Assembly: GCA_034432375.1 (NCBI GenBank)
Contig: DAOUCA010000088.1
Location: forward strand, 1 to 64,000
Source: JAHBVH01 sp034432375
GTDB taxonomy: Bacteria > Chloroflexota > Anaerolineae > Caldilineales > Caldilineaceae
Reading direction: 5' to 3'
DNA: 64,000 nt
A program made the translations under genes and the position numbers. Shown here piece by piece: positions 34,846-43,876 of the stretch. The notes below the pieces were generated by a model, which saw nothing but the letters and a program-made list of their open reading frames with translations, did no database searches and was not told where the DNA came from. How positions within the stretch are numbered: position 1 is the first letter of the stretch; every line of letters begins with the position of its first letter.

Positions 34846-36729
34846 TCAAAGCGCTAGCAGATCCTCGCTCTCACGCTCCCTCTCTTCCTGCTCCCGCAGA
34901 TTGAACTCCAATTTCCAGCGCTGCTCACTGTTGCGCGCCACACACCACAACTCCAGCGTCCCAATCTCGGTGACCTTGCTCTGCAGCCAAACGGGAATAA
35001 TCGCACCGCCCATCGCTTCGCTGCTCTCTTCGCCATCGCGTGCCGGCGGGGCAGAGAATTGGGTCTCCATTAGCGTCACTTCTTCGAGTTCATCGTTCCA
35101 ATCTTCGACGGTTTCGCCGACTTCATCAGTTTTGCGCGTGTTGGAGGCGAGCAACTGGAAGACCGCCGGTTCGCCAAGCACCAGCCCAAACTCTTTTTGG
35201 CGAATGTCAGCCGAAGTGCCCTCTTCCATGCCAAAGGGAACGACACAGAGCGCGTTGACCGGCGTGGGAATACCGGGCACCGCGGGCATCGAACTCTCGA
35301 CGCCAATGTAGTAGGTGCGGGCGGCACCGGCGCGAATGCGAATGCCACGACCTTTGCGCGCCATGCCATAGTAGGCCGCGCCAAGACCAACCGAGCGGTC
35401 AAGGTCGACCGCTTCAAGTTCACGGACTTCGCCTTCGCTCCAATTTTGCAGCAGTTGCAATACTTGATTGCGCAACGGTTCGGCCTTCATCACGCCGCCA
35501 TTAAAGAGCACCGCGCTGGGATAGGCAACGCCCCCGTCCGCCGGATCGCCGCCGACATGTTGGCTAAGAAAGTGGGCGAGATGACGGGAGATAGCGGGAT
35601 CGGATTCGTAGGCAAGCCCCATTTCGCGGATACCAACCTGGGCACGACGTTGGGGAAATTCATTGGCCTCAACCAGGGGAAAGAAGCCCTGCACCAGAAT
35701 CGTCTCAATCTCTTGCCGGGTGAGCGCCGTACGGACCGTGCTGCCAATCAGCGAGGAGCCACGGCCCAGGATCACAATCGGCGCTTCGCTGGCATCGGGG
35801 TCGCTGAGCAGCATCTCTTTGGCTTTGCGGCAGCTCTGCACCATGCCACGAAATTGCCAGTTGTCGAGCTTGGTATTCTGTTGCGCCAGCTTGGCGCGCA
35901 CGGCGTAGGCAAGGGTCAAGTCCATGTTGTCGCCGCCGAGCAGGATATGATTCCCCACTGCGACGCGCTGCAACTCAAGATTGCCCGCTTCTTCGACGAC
36001 TTGGATCAAGCTAAAGTCGCTGGTGCCACCACCGATATCACAGACCAAGACGGATTGGCCGACGGCAATTTCGTTGCGCCACGCTTCGCCCTGCGCTTCG
36101 ATCCAGGCGTAAAAGGAGGCTTGCGGCTCTTCAAGTAGGGTCAGATTGTAGAGCCCCGCCCGCTGTGCGGCCTGAACCGTCAACTCGCGCGCTACGGCGT
36201 CAAAGGAGGCGGGCACAGTGAGATAGATCTCTTGCTCTTCCAGCCGCTGCGTTTCATCGTCTTGGGCCATTGCATAATTCCAGGCGTTGCGGATCTGCTC
36301 AAGATAGCGGGCGCTCGCCTCCAGTGGCGAAACCCGTTGCGCATCCTCCGGTGCATCAAAAGGCAGCACCGCTTGGGTGCGGTCGATGCCCGTTTGGCAG
36401 AGCCAGGATTTGGCCGAAGCGACGAGGCGCTGCGGCAACTCTGTACCCCGCTCCCGTGCATACTCGCCCACCGCCCAATTCATCGTCTCATTCCACGGCA
36501 GCGCCAACGCCCCTTCCGGCACGTCATGGGGGCCGGGCAGCAGCAGAAACGAGGGCAGCAGCGGACGCGCTTGGGTCTCCCCGGGGCTGACGACCTGGGT
36601 GATGCCAAAGAGGTCAATCGTCGGCACTTCACCAGGCGGCAATGTCTCCAGGTCGATGATACGCGTGTAGGCGACCACCGAGTGGGTCGTGCCCAAATCA
36701 ATACCGACGATATAGGTTGGATTGCTCAC
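34846..36729 (-). CDS. Hsp70-family protein (DnaK-like)
   Basis: 627 residues, GTG start at 36729 with GGAAG upstream. Phosphate-1 IVGIDLGTTHSVVAY at the N-terminus, phosphate-2 DIGGGTSDFSLI, and LLGGDNMDLTLAYAV. The C-terminal part is shorter than in DnaK and ends in an acidic, charged tail (REQEERERESEDL). It lacks the EEVD-like and lid features of canonical DnaK and no DnaJ or GrpE gene is near, so it is a specialised paralogue. Together with the 981-residue Hsp70-like gene and DUF2760 it forms a conserved trio whose function is not known to me. Confidence 0.9.
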   Translation of the reverse strand: MSNPTYIVGIDLGTTHSVVAYTRIIDLETLPPGEVPTIDLFGITQVVSPGETQARPLLPSFLLLPGPHDVPEGALALPWNETMNWAVGEYARERGTELPQRLVASAKSWLCQTGIDRTQAVLPFDAPEDAQRVSPLEASARYLEQIRNAWNYAMAQDDETQRLEEQEIYLTVPASFDAVARELTVQAAQRAGLYNLTLLEEPQASFYAWIEAQGEAWRNEIAVGQSVLVCDIGGGTSDFSLIQVVEEAGNLELQRVAVGNHILLGGDNMDLTLAYAVRAKLAQQNTKLDNWQFRGMVQSCRKAKEMLLSDPDASEAPIVILGRGSSLIGSTVRTALTRQEIETILVQGFFPLVEANEFPQRRAQVGIREMGLAYESDPAISRHLAHFLSQHVGGDPADGGVAYPSAVLFNGGVMKAEPLRNQVLQLLQNWSEGEVRELEAVDLDRSVGLGAAYYGMARKGRGIRIRAGAARTYYIGVESSMPAVPGIPTPVNALCVVPFGMEEGTSADIRQKEFGLVLGEPAVFQLLASNTRKTDEVGETVEDWNDELEEVTLMETQFSAPPARDGEESSEAMGGAIIPVWLQSKVTEIGTLELWCVARNSEQRWKLEFNLREQEERERESEDLLAL

Positions 36730-36869
36730 AATCGTTCTTCCATTCTTCCCTACGATTTATATAACAAGTCACCCATCCCAATTTCCCAGCTAGCAAGGGA
36801 GGAGCCACTGCTCCCCTTCTTGATGTCGGGGAGGGGCTGGGGGTGGGGTGACTTAGTACCAATTACCTG

Positions 36870-37574
36870 CTAAACTTCAACTTCGGCCGCGGCAACGACG
36901 GACAATTTCTCTTCAGCGTTCATCCGCTTGGGTAGATCAATCGTAGCGACCTGCCACCCACGATGGCGCAATTCCCCCTTAAAGGGGGGATCACCAACGA
37001 CATTGCCGCTGAGGCGGACCTGTTCAGGATCAAAACCGGGCTGCACCGTAATGCGGCTGCCTTCCGCTTCGCTGTAGACTGGCTCCAGTTTGACATGTTG
37101 GTCGAGTGCCTGTTTGCACCCCTCGTGGATGCTGCGCACCGCCGCGCCGATCTGATCATCGGCATAGGCACTGAGATCCTCTTGCAGAAAGTCGACCAAC
37201 CGGCCCTGACGTTGCAGGATGGCCAGCATCTGCACGGCACCGTTCTTGGCTCCTTGCGCCAGCAACGGTGCCGGATCGAGTTTGGGCGCTTCTTTGACCG
37301 GTTCAGGCTTAAGTGCTACTTTAGGCTTGGCCACCGGCTCCGCTTTGGGTAGCGTGGCCAGCGTACGCTGGGCTACCTGTTCCAGCAGACGGTTGCCCAA
37401 GGTTTGGATAATAAACCAGAGCACGAGGGTGATCAGTAAGCCCACGCCCAAGATCAGCAGCAGTTGCTCCTGCGCCGCTTCGCCCACCATATAGATGGTC
37501 ACGGCGAGTAGAATCGCGTTGAGCACAAGCGTAGCGATGAGAGTTTGTATCGTGAGGGTACGTTTTTCGTCCAT
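36870..37574 (-). CDS. DUF2760-domain membrane protein
   Basis: 234 residues, ATG at 37574. Two membrane helices (about 9-29 and 37-61) are followed by a Pro/Lys-rich linker and a DUF2760 domain (about 110-228): GRLVDFLQEDLSAYADDQIGAAVR, IHEGCKQAL, RLSGNVVGDPPFKG, LRHRGWQVATIDLP. It is the first gene of the minus-strand DUF2760-Hsp70-Hsp70 set, so it may anchor the Hsp70 proteins at the membrane; that is inference. A G-rich hairpin (arms agtcaccc and ggggtgact, about 36768-36852) separates it from the Hsp70 gene. Confidence 0.85.
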   Translation of the reverse strand: MDEKRTLTIQTLIATLVLNAILLAVTIYMVGEAAQEQLLLILGVGLLITLVLWFIIQTLGNRLLEQVAQRTLATLPKAEPVAKPKVALKPEPVKEAPKLDPAPLLAQGAKNGAVQMLAILQRQGRLVDFLQEDLSAYADDQIGAAVRSIHEGCKQALDQHVKLEPVYSEAEGSRITVQPGFDPEQVRLSGNVVGDPPFKGELRHRGWQVATIDLPKRMNAEEKLSVVAAAEVEV

Positions 37575-37621
37575 GGGAAATCCTTGCTAATCATCAATCA
37601 TCAATTGTGAATTGTCAATGG

Positions 37622-38389
37622 CTAATTTTCGGGCTTTTCGGCCACACAGAGGACGCTGACACCGACCGGTAGATCGATCCGCGCCAGCAACTCCGCTTCG
37701 AGCCAGCCGGCCAGATGCAACATGGTATTGGCCGGCTCGGGGATCGCTTCCATTTCAACTTGGTAGACCTCTTCGTCCTGCGTTAGGTGCGGGCTTTCGA
37801 GGTTGGGTTTGTAGGGGCGCAAGAAGCGGACGCCAGCGACCATCGGAAAGAGAAAGAAGTTGTTGTAGCTCAGCCGGTTGACCTGGAAGCCGCTCATCGT
37901 CAGTTTTTGCCGGAGTTCGGGTGCGGTATAACGCCGCTGATGGGCGTTGATCTCGTCGTTGTAGCTCCAGAGCCACATAAAGGCGGGCACAGAAACGATC
38001 AGCTTACCACCCGGTTTGAGCACGCGACGGCACTCTTCAAAGACGCCAATCTCGTCGGGGATGTGCTCAACGGTATCGAAGAGGGCCACCAAATCAAAGC
38101 TGTTGTCTGGAAAAGGGAGCAGATCACCGGTACTTTGGAGCACCTCTAGCCCCCGTTGCGCTGCCACAGCTAACGGACGCCCATTCGTGTCAATGCCGAC
38201 CACGCGGCCATAGTGGGCCAGATGGTGGGCCATGTTGCCGGCACCACTGCCGATATCCAAGATCAGCCGTTCCTGGCCCGGCGCGGCTTGACCCACTTCG
38301 GCATCTAGATATTTGAGAATGGCGCGCGTACGGCCAGCGAACCAGGCGTGTCGATCTTCTTCTAAAACGGTCAGTACCGGCGTCGTCAT
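37622..38389 (-). CDS. Class I SAM-dependent methyltransferase
   Basis: 255 residues, ATG at 38389 with AAGGA upstream. Motif I DIGSGAGNMAHHLA, GIDTNG, then SFDLVALFDTVEHIPD and LKPGGKLIVSVPA, typical of UbiE/small-molecule methyltransferases of the Methyltransf_11 type. The C-terminal half has a hydrophobic patch (NNFFLFPMVAGVRFL). The substrate is unknown; relatives often act on lipids or glycans. Confidence 0.88.
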   Translation of the reverse strand: MTTPVLTVLEEDRHAWFAGRTRAILKYLDAEVGQAAPGQERLILDIGSGAGNMAHHLAHYGRVVGIDTNGRPLAVAAQRGLEVLQSTGDLLPFPDNSFDLVALFDTVEHIPDEIGVFEECRRVLKPGGKLIVSVPAFMWLWSYNDEINAHQRRYTAPELRQKLTMSGFQVNRLSYNNFFLFPMVAGVRFLRPYKPNLESPHLTQDEEVYQVEMEAIPEPANTMLHLAGWLEAELLARIDLPVGVSVLCVAEKPEN

Positions 38390-38413
38390 GTAAATCCTTT
38401 GATCTCTACTCGT

Positions 38414-38461
38414 TGATAGCTCTATTCAGTGATAGCTCTATTCAGTGATAGCTCTACTCGT
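38414..38461. repeat. Three 16-bp tandem repeats
   Basis: tgatagctctattcag occurs twice exactly and once with changes, in the gap between the methyltransferase start and the Mod-like gene stop, which lies within the last copy. Confidence 0.75.
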
Positions 38462-40589
38462 TTGCAACAAGTTGGGTTACCAGAAGCTCTTCACCCAGCA
38501 TATCGGTGATTTTGATGGCGACTGTTGTTGGGAATGTCGCCACGCTTATCGTATACGTACCAGCGACCAATTCGGTGCGCTTCTGCGGCGCATCAACGCA
38601 TGTGGCGCGCAATGTTTTACCATCATAGTCAGGGTCAATGGCTACGCTATCGACCATGGCACGCCAATCTTCAATAAAAAATGGCTCGACGTTCACCTGT
38701 TGGCGTAGCCGCTGTATTACCGTCGGGGAAATAAAATCGTCAATCTGAATTTCCACGACTCCTGTCGCCAGCGAGGCTCGCTGTACCGTCACCATCGCCT
38801 GCGCTGGCTGGTGTACAAAGAAGTGGCCATAACGGGAGTCACGTTGCAATTCGATGATCTCCAGGTGGTTCAGTCCCCCTTTGATCCCCCCTTTGAGCCT
38901 ACCTGTGCGTTCCCTTTGATGTCCGCGGTGAGCTTCTCCGAAGCCTTCCTCTTGCTGCCCCTGCGCGCGGGCGCGATGACGATTCCAGGTTGCGACCCAC
39001 GTCGCTATGGCCAATTCGCTACCCAGGCAAATGATCACCACATTGCGCAACTCGTCGGGACGGGTGGCCAACTCTGCGGCAACCGCTTCTAAGTCCGCAA
39101 CGAGCAAGGGTCGGCTAAAGTCGGCAAACTTGACCAGCCGTTCCCCAAGCAGCCCTTCAAAGAAGGGATCGGTACGCGTGCGCCGTACTCCCACTGTCTC
39201 CGCCGCTAAAGAGATCAACGCTGCTTGGGTCGATTCTCCCCCCAACAGCGCGCCCTTGCCATTTGGGGGAAGATCGTACCCATTGATACGATAAACGGCA
39301 AATGTTGGTGCATCTGGTACGGGATTACTGCTTCTTGGTTTGCCGCCTTGGGCGATGGTCGACACTTCATCCGTCGTAAGTTGGGCATGGATGACGCGTT
39401 GAAGGCGGCGGCTGACGGTCTGGATGGAGCCGCGATTAATATCGCAACCGATCCAGCGGCGGTTGAGCTTTTGGGCGACCGCCAAGGTCGTGCCGGATCC
39501 CATAAAGCAGTCGAGAACGAGATCACCGGGATTGGTCGAGACGCTGATGATCCGTTCGAGCAGCGCTTCGGTCTTTTGCGTCGGGTAACCCACCTCTTCG
39601 GCAGGTGTGGTGGCCAGGCCGGGAATGTCATCCCAAAGATTGTCGATGGCTTGTTCGGTTGTGTACGTCCCATCTGATTGGGCAGTCAGATAATATTTGA
39701 CGGCAATGCTACCACCATTCGATCCATAGAACCGCTGGTTGGCTTCATCAACCAGGATCTCCCCGCCAAAGGGCACATAGATCCGCCCAGCGGCGTGCAA
39801 TTCTCGCAGACGGGCAAAGCTATAGGTGCCAGGGTCGGAAGTGCGAAAGAAGCCAGCGGCGTCGCACATATAGTGCTGCGCGGCTTCCGCCGTTGTCAGT
39901 TGGATCACCTTTTTCGTTGGATTCCAAACTGGTGGACTGGTACGGCTTTTGGCAAAAATCTCAATCGAGTGGGTGCTAAAAGGAAAATAGAAGGCATTGA
40001 CCTTTGCGCCACGCGCCACCTGGCTACGCCACGCGATGGTGTTGAGATAATTCTCCGGTCCAAAGACCTCTTCAAGCAACATGCGCAGATGATGAACTTT
40101 GCGGTGGTCACAATGGAGCCAGATGGTGCCATCTTCCGCAAGCAGTTCCCGCAGCAGGGGCAACCGTTCGTACATAAATTGGAGATAATTGTCATTGGCC
40201 CAAATATCGGTATATTGGACTTGCTCACCTAACGAATAAGCGGCAGCATGTAAGCGATCGCTGCCGGTGCCGCGCAGCCGTACCTGGCGCACATAGTCGG
40301 CCCCACTGTCAAAGGGGGGATCAATGTAGATGAGGCGCACCTGTCCGCGCAATCCATTGGCGAGGAGATGAGCCAGCACTTCTTTGTTATCACCGTGGTA
40401 GAGGGCATTGCCCTTAGCGAGCGACGTAGGTACATCTTCTTGCAATGTGCCATTTGCACCCCGCCCCGGTTCAAAGGTTTCGAGACATTGCGCGGGCAGC
40501 ACGGGTATACGATCGAGCGTCGCTTTACCGACCCAAGTCAACATGGGGCGCCCTTTGGCCGGCTGGACCTCGACAAAATCGCCATTCAC
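38454..40589 (-). CDS. Type III-like DNA methyltransferase (Mod)
   Basis: 711 residues from a GTG at 40589 preceded by GGTGAG; an ATG at 40544 is the alternative. The open frame continues upstream only because it overlaps the helicase gene in another frame. Motif IV IDPPFDSGADY comes before motif I DCFMGSGTTLAVA, the order of beta-class N6-adenine methyltransferases such as type III Mod. The C-terminal third (about 450-711) is a variable, probably target-recognition region with a low-complexity insertion (LKGGIKGGL). It is 26 bp downstream of the Res-like helicase. Expected role: adenine methylation of host DNA within a restriction-modification pair. Confidence 0.85.
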   Translation of the reverse strand: MNGDFVEVQPAKGRPMLTWVGKATLDRIPVLPAQCLETFEPGRGANGTLQEDVPTSLAKGNALYHGDNKEVLAHLLANGLRGQVRLIYIDPPFDSGADYVRQVRLRGTGSDRLHAAAYSLGEQVQYTDIWANDNYLQFMYERLPLLRELLAEDGTIWLHCDHRKVHHLRMLLEEVFGPENYLNTIAWRSQVARGAKVNAFYFPFSTHSIEIFAKSRTSPPVWNPTKKVIQLTTAEAAQHYMCDAAGFFRTSDPGTYSFARLRELHAAGRIYVPFGGEILVDEANQRFYGSNGGSIAVKYYLTAQSDGTYTTEQAIDNLWDDIPGLATTPAEEVGYPTQKTEALLERIISVSTNPGDLVLDCFMGSGTTLAVAQKLNRRWIGCDINRGSIQTVSRRLQRVIHAQLTTDEVSTIAQGGKPRSSNPVPDAPTFAVYRINGYDLPPNGKGALLGGESTQAALISLAAETVGVRRTRTDPFFEGLLGERLVKFADFSRPLLVADLEAVAAELATRPDELRNVVIICLGSELAIATWVATWNRHRARAQGQQEEGFGEAHRGHQRERTGRLKGGIKGGLNHLEIIELQRDSRYGHFFVHQPAQAMVTVQRASLATGVVEIQIDDFISPTVIQRLRQQVNVEPFFIEDWRAMVDSVAIDPDYDGKTLRATCVDAPQKRTELVAGTYTISVATFPTTVAIKITDMLGEELLVTQLVANE

Positions 40590-40614
40590 CGATGGCTCAC
40601 CGACCTGGCCTCGT

Positions 40615-42762
40615 TTACGCAAAAGCAACCTCCGCTGTTGCTGTGCTTGTGCTGGTTGCCGATATGCGACATTGTTGCTCAATTTGACGGCGTAGCAGCG
40701 GCAGATCACCCGTCGACACCTCTTGCGTGGCTGAATAGGCATCATACAACGCCCGATAGACGAGCCATAACTCAAGGTGGTAGCAATTGGCCAACTCAAT
40801 CGCTGCTGTATAAAGATCGAGCCGGGCGGGAGTTGCCCCTTGGGAATGGGGCGTTGTCACTGTGCTTTCGGCGTGTGCACTCTCTGCAAACAGGCTCGTT
40901 TGGCTGCGAATAACCGTCGGACGTATCATCTTTGGTGCTTCTAGAAGCAGTTGGGAGGGGCTCTGCCAGGGTTGGGTTGGTATGGCACGCCGTTCGATAC
41001 TTGGCTCTGCAAGTGCCTTCGCAATGGTTAATCGGCGGTGATAGGTTGCGGCACTTAGATCTGTCAGTGTATCACCATAGGTCGCGCGTAGTTGACGGAT
41101 CAGAATCTGCTGATTTTCTGCCGAGAGGTAGATGCGGGCCGGCATTCTGTTGCCGGGGACCTGGCGTAGACAACGGGCCGCGGCCTGCAAGACAAAGTTA
41201 TTGCTCGTTTTGAGGGTGCGCACCAATGCGCAGGCAAAGAGCGCCGGGACATCCCACCCTTCCACGCCGCGGTCGACGAGCAAGGCAATCCGGTGGGGCG
41301 ATTGGCGCGTTCGGAAGCGATCAAAGTCGGCCTTGTTTTCGCAGCGCGTGTGATGCTCCAAAAGCAGGGTTGGCGCATAGCCCAACGCAAGGAGCGTACG
41401 CTCGATCAACGGTCGATGCGCTGCAATATCGGCTGTTTTGGGGAAATAGATCGCCAACTTGGCCGGTGTGCCATCGGGGAGTGTGACAGCGCCATAGGTG
41501 GTGAAAAAATCGCGCAGGATGTCGGGTAGGATTTGGGCTAGGTCGGTTGTGGGTTGCGTGTCAGCGTTTGTGTCGCCTGGTTCGTCTCTCGTCTCTCGTG
41601 GCTCATGGCTCCCTACTCCTCTACGCCCTACTCCTCTACGCCCTACTCCTTCAGGCGCCACATGACCATAGGTCACCACATTATTGCCGACTTCCTTGAG
41701 GATACCGTCATGAATGGCCGCAGCTAGCCCATACGAAAGGACAACGTCGCGCAAGGGTTGGCGACCGAAGTAGGGTGTTCCTGTGGTATTGACAACCGAG
41801 CGGACATTGGTTTGGGTTGCGATGTAATCGACCGTTTTGCGCACCTTTTTTAGGTCATTGCCGAGCGCACGTCCATAGGTATGATGCGCCTCATCCGAAA
41901 AGATTCCAAGCGCTGGTAAGCTGGCAATGGTCTGTAGGCGTAGATTGGCAACTTCAGCTTTGGCCATTGCCATCTGCGCTTCATTGATCCCGTAGCCAAT
42001 CTGTCGCTTGCGGATCTTCTCCTTTTGGATGCGGATCTTTTCGGTGTTGGTGATGATCAGATTAAAGGAGCTGCCTGGCAAAACGGGGATCGTCCGTTCG
42101 CCCTCTTGTGGCACAGTAAACCGTATGGCGGCGGCAAATGGTTTGTACAGATGGGGTGGCAGCACCGCGGCATAGGGCATATCCAGTAAGGCGCGCAAGG
42201 ATTCAATGATGGTGCGGCCCGGCGCAAAGATGAGGGCATTGTGCAGAAAAGGGCCGTCGGGGTGGGCAAGTGCCAGGGCAAATTCACTGGCGATCAAAGA
42301 GCCGATGAGCACTGTTTTACCGACACCCATTGCCAAAGCAAAGATATAACTGGGATAGGGCAAGGTCATCGTTTCACCGATGCTTTCCAGTCGATGTTGG
42401 CGCACGAAGTGTTCATCGGTTTGCAGCGCATGTTGCAGCCGTTCGCGATTTTTGCCAACCGCCTGCCAAGCTTTGGCGGGTATCGCAAGCGCGGTGGCCC
42501 ACGATTGCTCGTCGGGGAAGAGTGCCGTATAGAGATCACGGATATGGGGCGAGCCCAAAACAATGCGCAGATACCAATAGGTTTCCAGCGCGCGCAACTG
42601 TGGTGGACGCAGTTGGAAACTGTCTGGTGCTTGTGGGTCCGGCGCATGGGCCCACCGTAACAGCTCGCCCACCGCCGGATAAAGCACGTGGCGATAGGCA
42701 TCGTCGCGCCAGTCGCTAACTCGCTGTTGCAGTTCGTGATGAAGCAGAATAGATGCAGACAT
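40615..42762 (-). CDS. Res-like DEAD/DEAH helicase of a type III-like restriction system, apparently lacking the nuclease domain
   Basis: 715 residues, ATG at 42762. Superfamily 2 motifs: Walker A AMGVGKTV (144-151), SDEAHH (about 289), NTTGTP (motif III), DRGVEGWDVP and QAAARCLRQVPGNR (motif VI). A repeat-derived insertion (GVGRRGVGRRGVGS) lies between the two RecA lobes. Type III Res proteins usually continue into a C-terminal PD-(D/E)xK nuclease domain; here the protein stops soon after LLRRQIEQQ, and no such motif is visible. Either the nuclease was lost or cleavage depends on another protein. It precedes mod, the reverse of the usual mod-res order. Confidence 0.8.
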   Translation of the reverse strand: MSASILLHHELQQRVSDWRDDAYRHVLYPAVGELLRWAHAPDPQAPDSFQLRPPQLRALETYWYLRIVLGSPHIRDLYTALFPDEQSWATALAIPAKAWQAVGKNRERLQHALQTDEHFVRQHRLESIGETMTLPYPSYIFALAMGVGKTVLIGSLIASEFALALAHPDGPFLHNALIFAPGRTIIESLRALLDMPYAAVLPPHLYKPFAAAIRFTVPQEGERTIPVLPGSSFNLIITNTEKIRIQKEKIRKRQIGYGINEAQMAMAKAEVANLRLQTIASLPALGIFSDEAHHTYGRALGNDLKKVRKTVDYIATQTNVRSVVNTTGTPYFGRQPLRDVVLSYGLAAAIHDGILKEVGNNVVTYGHVAPEGVGRRGVGRRGVGSHEPRETRDEPGDTNADTQPTTDLAQILPDILRDFFTTYGAVTLPDGTPAKLAIYFPKTADIAAHRPLIERTLLALGYAPTLLLEHHTRCENKADFDRFRTRQSPHRIALLVDRGVEGWDVPALFACALVRTLKTSNNFVLQAAARCLRQVPGNRMPARIYLSAENQQILIRQLRATYGDTLTDLSAATYHRRLTIAKALAEPSIERRAIPTQPWQSPSQLLLEAPKMIRPTVIRSQTSLFAESAHAESTVTTPHSQGATPARLDLYTAAIELANCYHLELWLVYRALYDAYSATQEVSTGDLPLLRRQIEQQCRISATSTSTATAEVAFA

Positions 42763-42763
42763 T

Positions 42764-42838
42764 AAATGCTCAGGCTTGAAATGCTCAGGCTTGAAATGCT
42801 CAGGCTTGAAATGTTCAGACTTGAAATGTTCAGGTTTA
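42764..42838. repeat. Five 15-bp tandem repeats directly upstream of the helicase start
   Basis: Units of aaatgctcaggcttg: three exact copies (42764-42808), one with two changes (42809-42823) and a diverged fifth. The array ends one base from the helicase ATG on the minus strand and so occupies its ribosome-binding region. Copy-number change here could alter expression. Confidence 0.88.
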
Positions 42839-42863
42839 CATTCTTTCCGGTTGAGAATAAGAA

Positions 42864-43679
42864 CTACGGGAGGCGTTCAAAATAGAAAGCAAAGACAGGA
42901 CGGCCATTTTCCAGACACCAATGTTCGCGGTGGGTAGGGGCATAGCGGCCAATGTGCTCGGCAAGGGCTGGATCATGGCCAGCAAAGGCACCGTGCGCTT
43001 CGACAAGGGCACGGACCATTTCTCCATACTCCGCTACATCACTCTTAAAGAAGAGCAGGCCACCGCTGCGCAACTTTGCCGCCAGCAGATCGACAAAAGG
43101 GGGGGAAAAGAGCCGTTTTACCTGATGTTGCGCTTTCCACCAGGGATCGGGAAAGAGGACGTGGAACATGTCAACCCGGCTGTCGGGAATAACCCGCGGC
43201 AGATTGAAGCGACAATCATCATCGCTGAGCCAGAGATTGGTCAAGGTGAGCCGCTCAACGCGGTTCAGACAGAGCCGGGTTGCCTTGGTTTTGGTCTCGT
43301 AGCCGATAAAGAGTGTTTGTGGATGGCGGTGGGCGCGATCGAGTAAGAAATCGCCCCGCCCATAGCCGATTTCGATCTCCAATGGCTGCTCCGACGCCAG
43401 CGCCGCACGCAGTGCCCTGCCATTGTTTCCCCGCTCATCATCGAGCGCAAGTGCGCGAAAGAATGGTTTGTCGATGCCCCACGGCGGCAGGAGATGGGCA
43501 TCGGGACGCTGGCGCGGATCGCCGCCGATCAGGCCACGACCGATAGCCCAATCCGCATAGGCTTGTTGACGACGCTCGGTACTCCATTCTTCCCACATAA
43601 ATTCCATGCGCCCCTGTGAAAAGGGCGTCAGGTGATAATCGAGGAGTGATGGCGTCTCTGCTGATGAATTTGTTGACAT
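42864..43679 (-). CDS. trmB: tRNA (guanine-N7-)-methyltransferase
   Basis: 271 residues, ATG at 43679. TrmB motifs: EIEIGYGRGDFLLDRA (SAM site), LFIGYETK, NLWLSDDDCRF, and FPDPWWKAQHQVKRLFSPPF, the TrmB signature in a slightly varied form (FPDPWPKKRHHKRR is usual). It forms 7-methylguanosine at position 46 of tRNA. The protein has an N-terminal extension of about 90 residues compared with typical bacterial TrmB (about 210-240). It is transcribed away from the MalT-BTAD regulator gene. Confidence 0.9.
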   Translation of the reverse strand: MSTNSSAETPSLLDYHLTPFSQGRMEFMWEEWSTERRQQAYADWAIGRGLIGGDPRQRPDAHLLPPWGIDKPFFRALALDDERGNNGRALRAALASEQPLEIEIGYGRGDFLLDRAHRHPQTLFIGYETKTKATRLCLNRVERLTLTNLWLSDDDCRFNLPRVIPDSRVDMFHVLFPDPWWKAQHQVKRLFSPPFVDLLAAKLRSGGLLFFKSDVAEYGEMVRALVEAHGAFAGHDPALAEHIGRYAPTHREHWCLENGRPVFAFYFERLP

Positions 43680-43775
43680 GGCTCACACAATAGTTTCAAC
43701 TAAACAAGATTTACGCTATGCAATCGATTATTTTCGATGTATACTATCAATACAGTTGTTTACATATCCGTAAAT

Positions 43776-43809
43776 AGGGCTGAACAAAAATAGAATTTTG
43801 TTCAGCCCT
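43776..43809. terminator. Hairpin in the leader of the MalT-BTAD gene
   Basis: Exact 14-bp arms agggctgaacaaaa (43776-43789) and ttttgttcagccct (43796-43809) with a 6-base loop. On the plus strand it lies 67 bp before the regulator start, so it could act as an attenuator. It could equally be a mobile palindrome. Confidence 0.65.
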
Positions 43810-43876
43810 CAAACGGTCTTAGTTAGCGCCGATTCAATGACTGCAATTCCCTTGTGACACATCGCACTGAATTCCT

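Noticed and set aside
35197..36138. 313-codon open frame on the plus strand
   Set aside because: It lies opposite the intact Hsp70 gene and has no recognisable domain.
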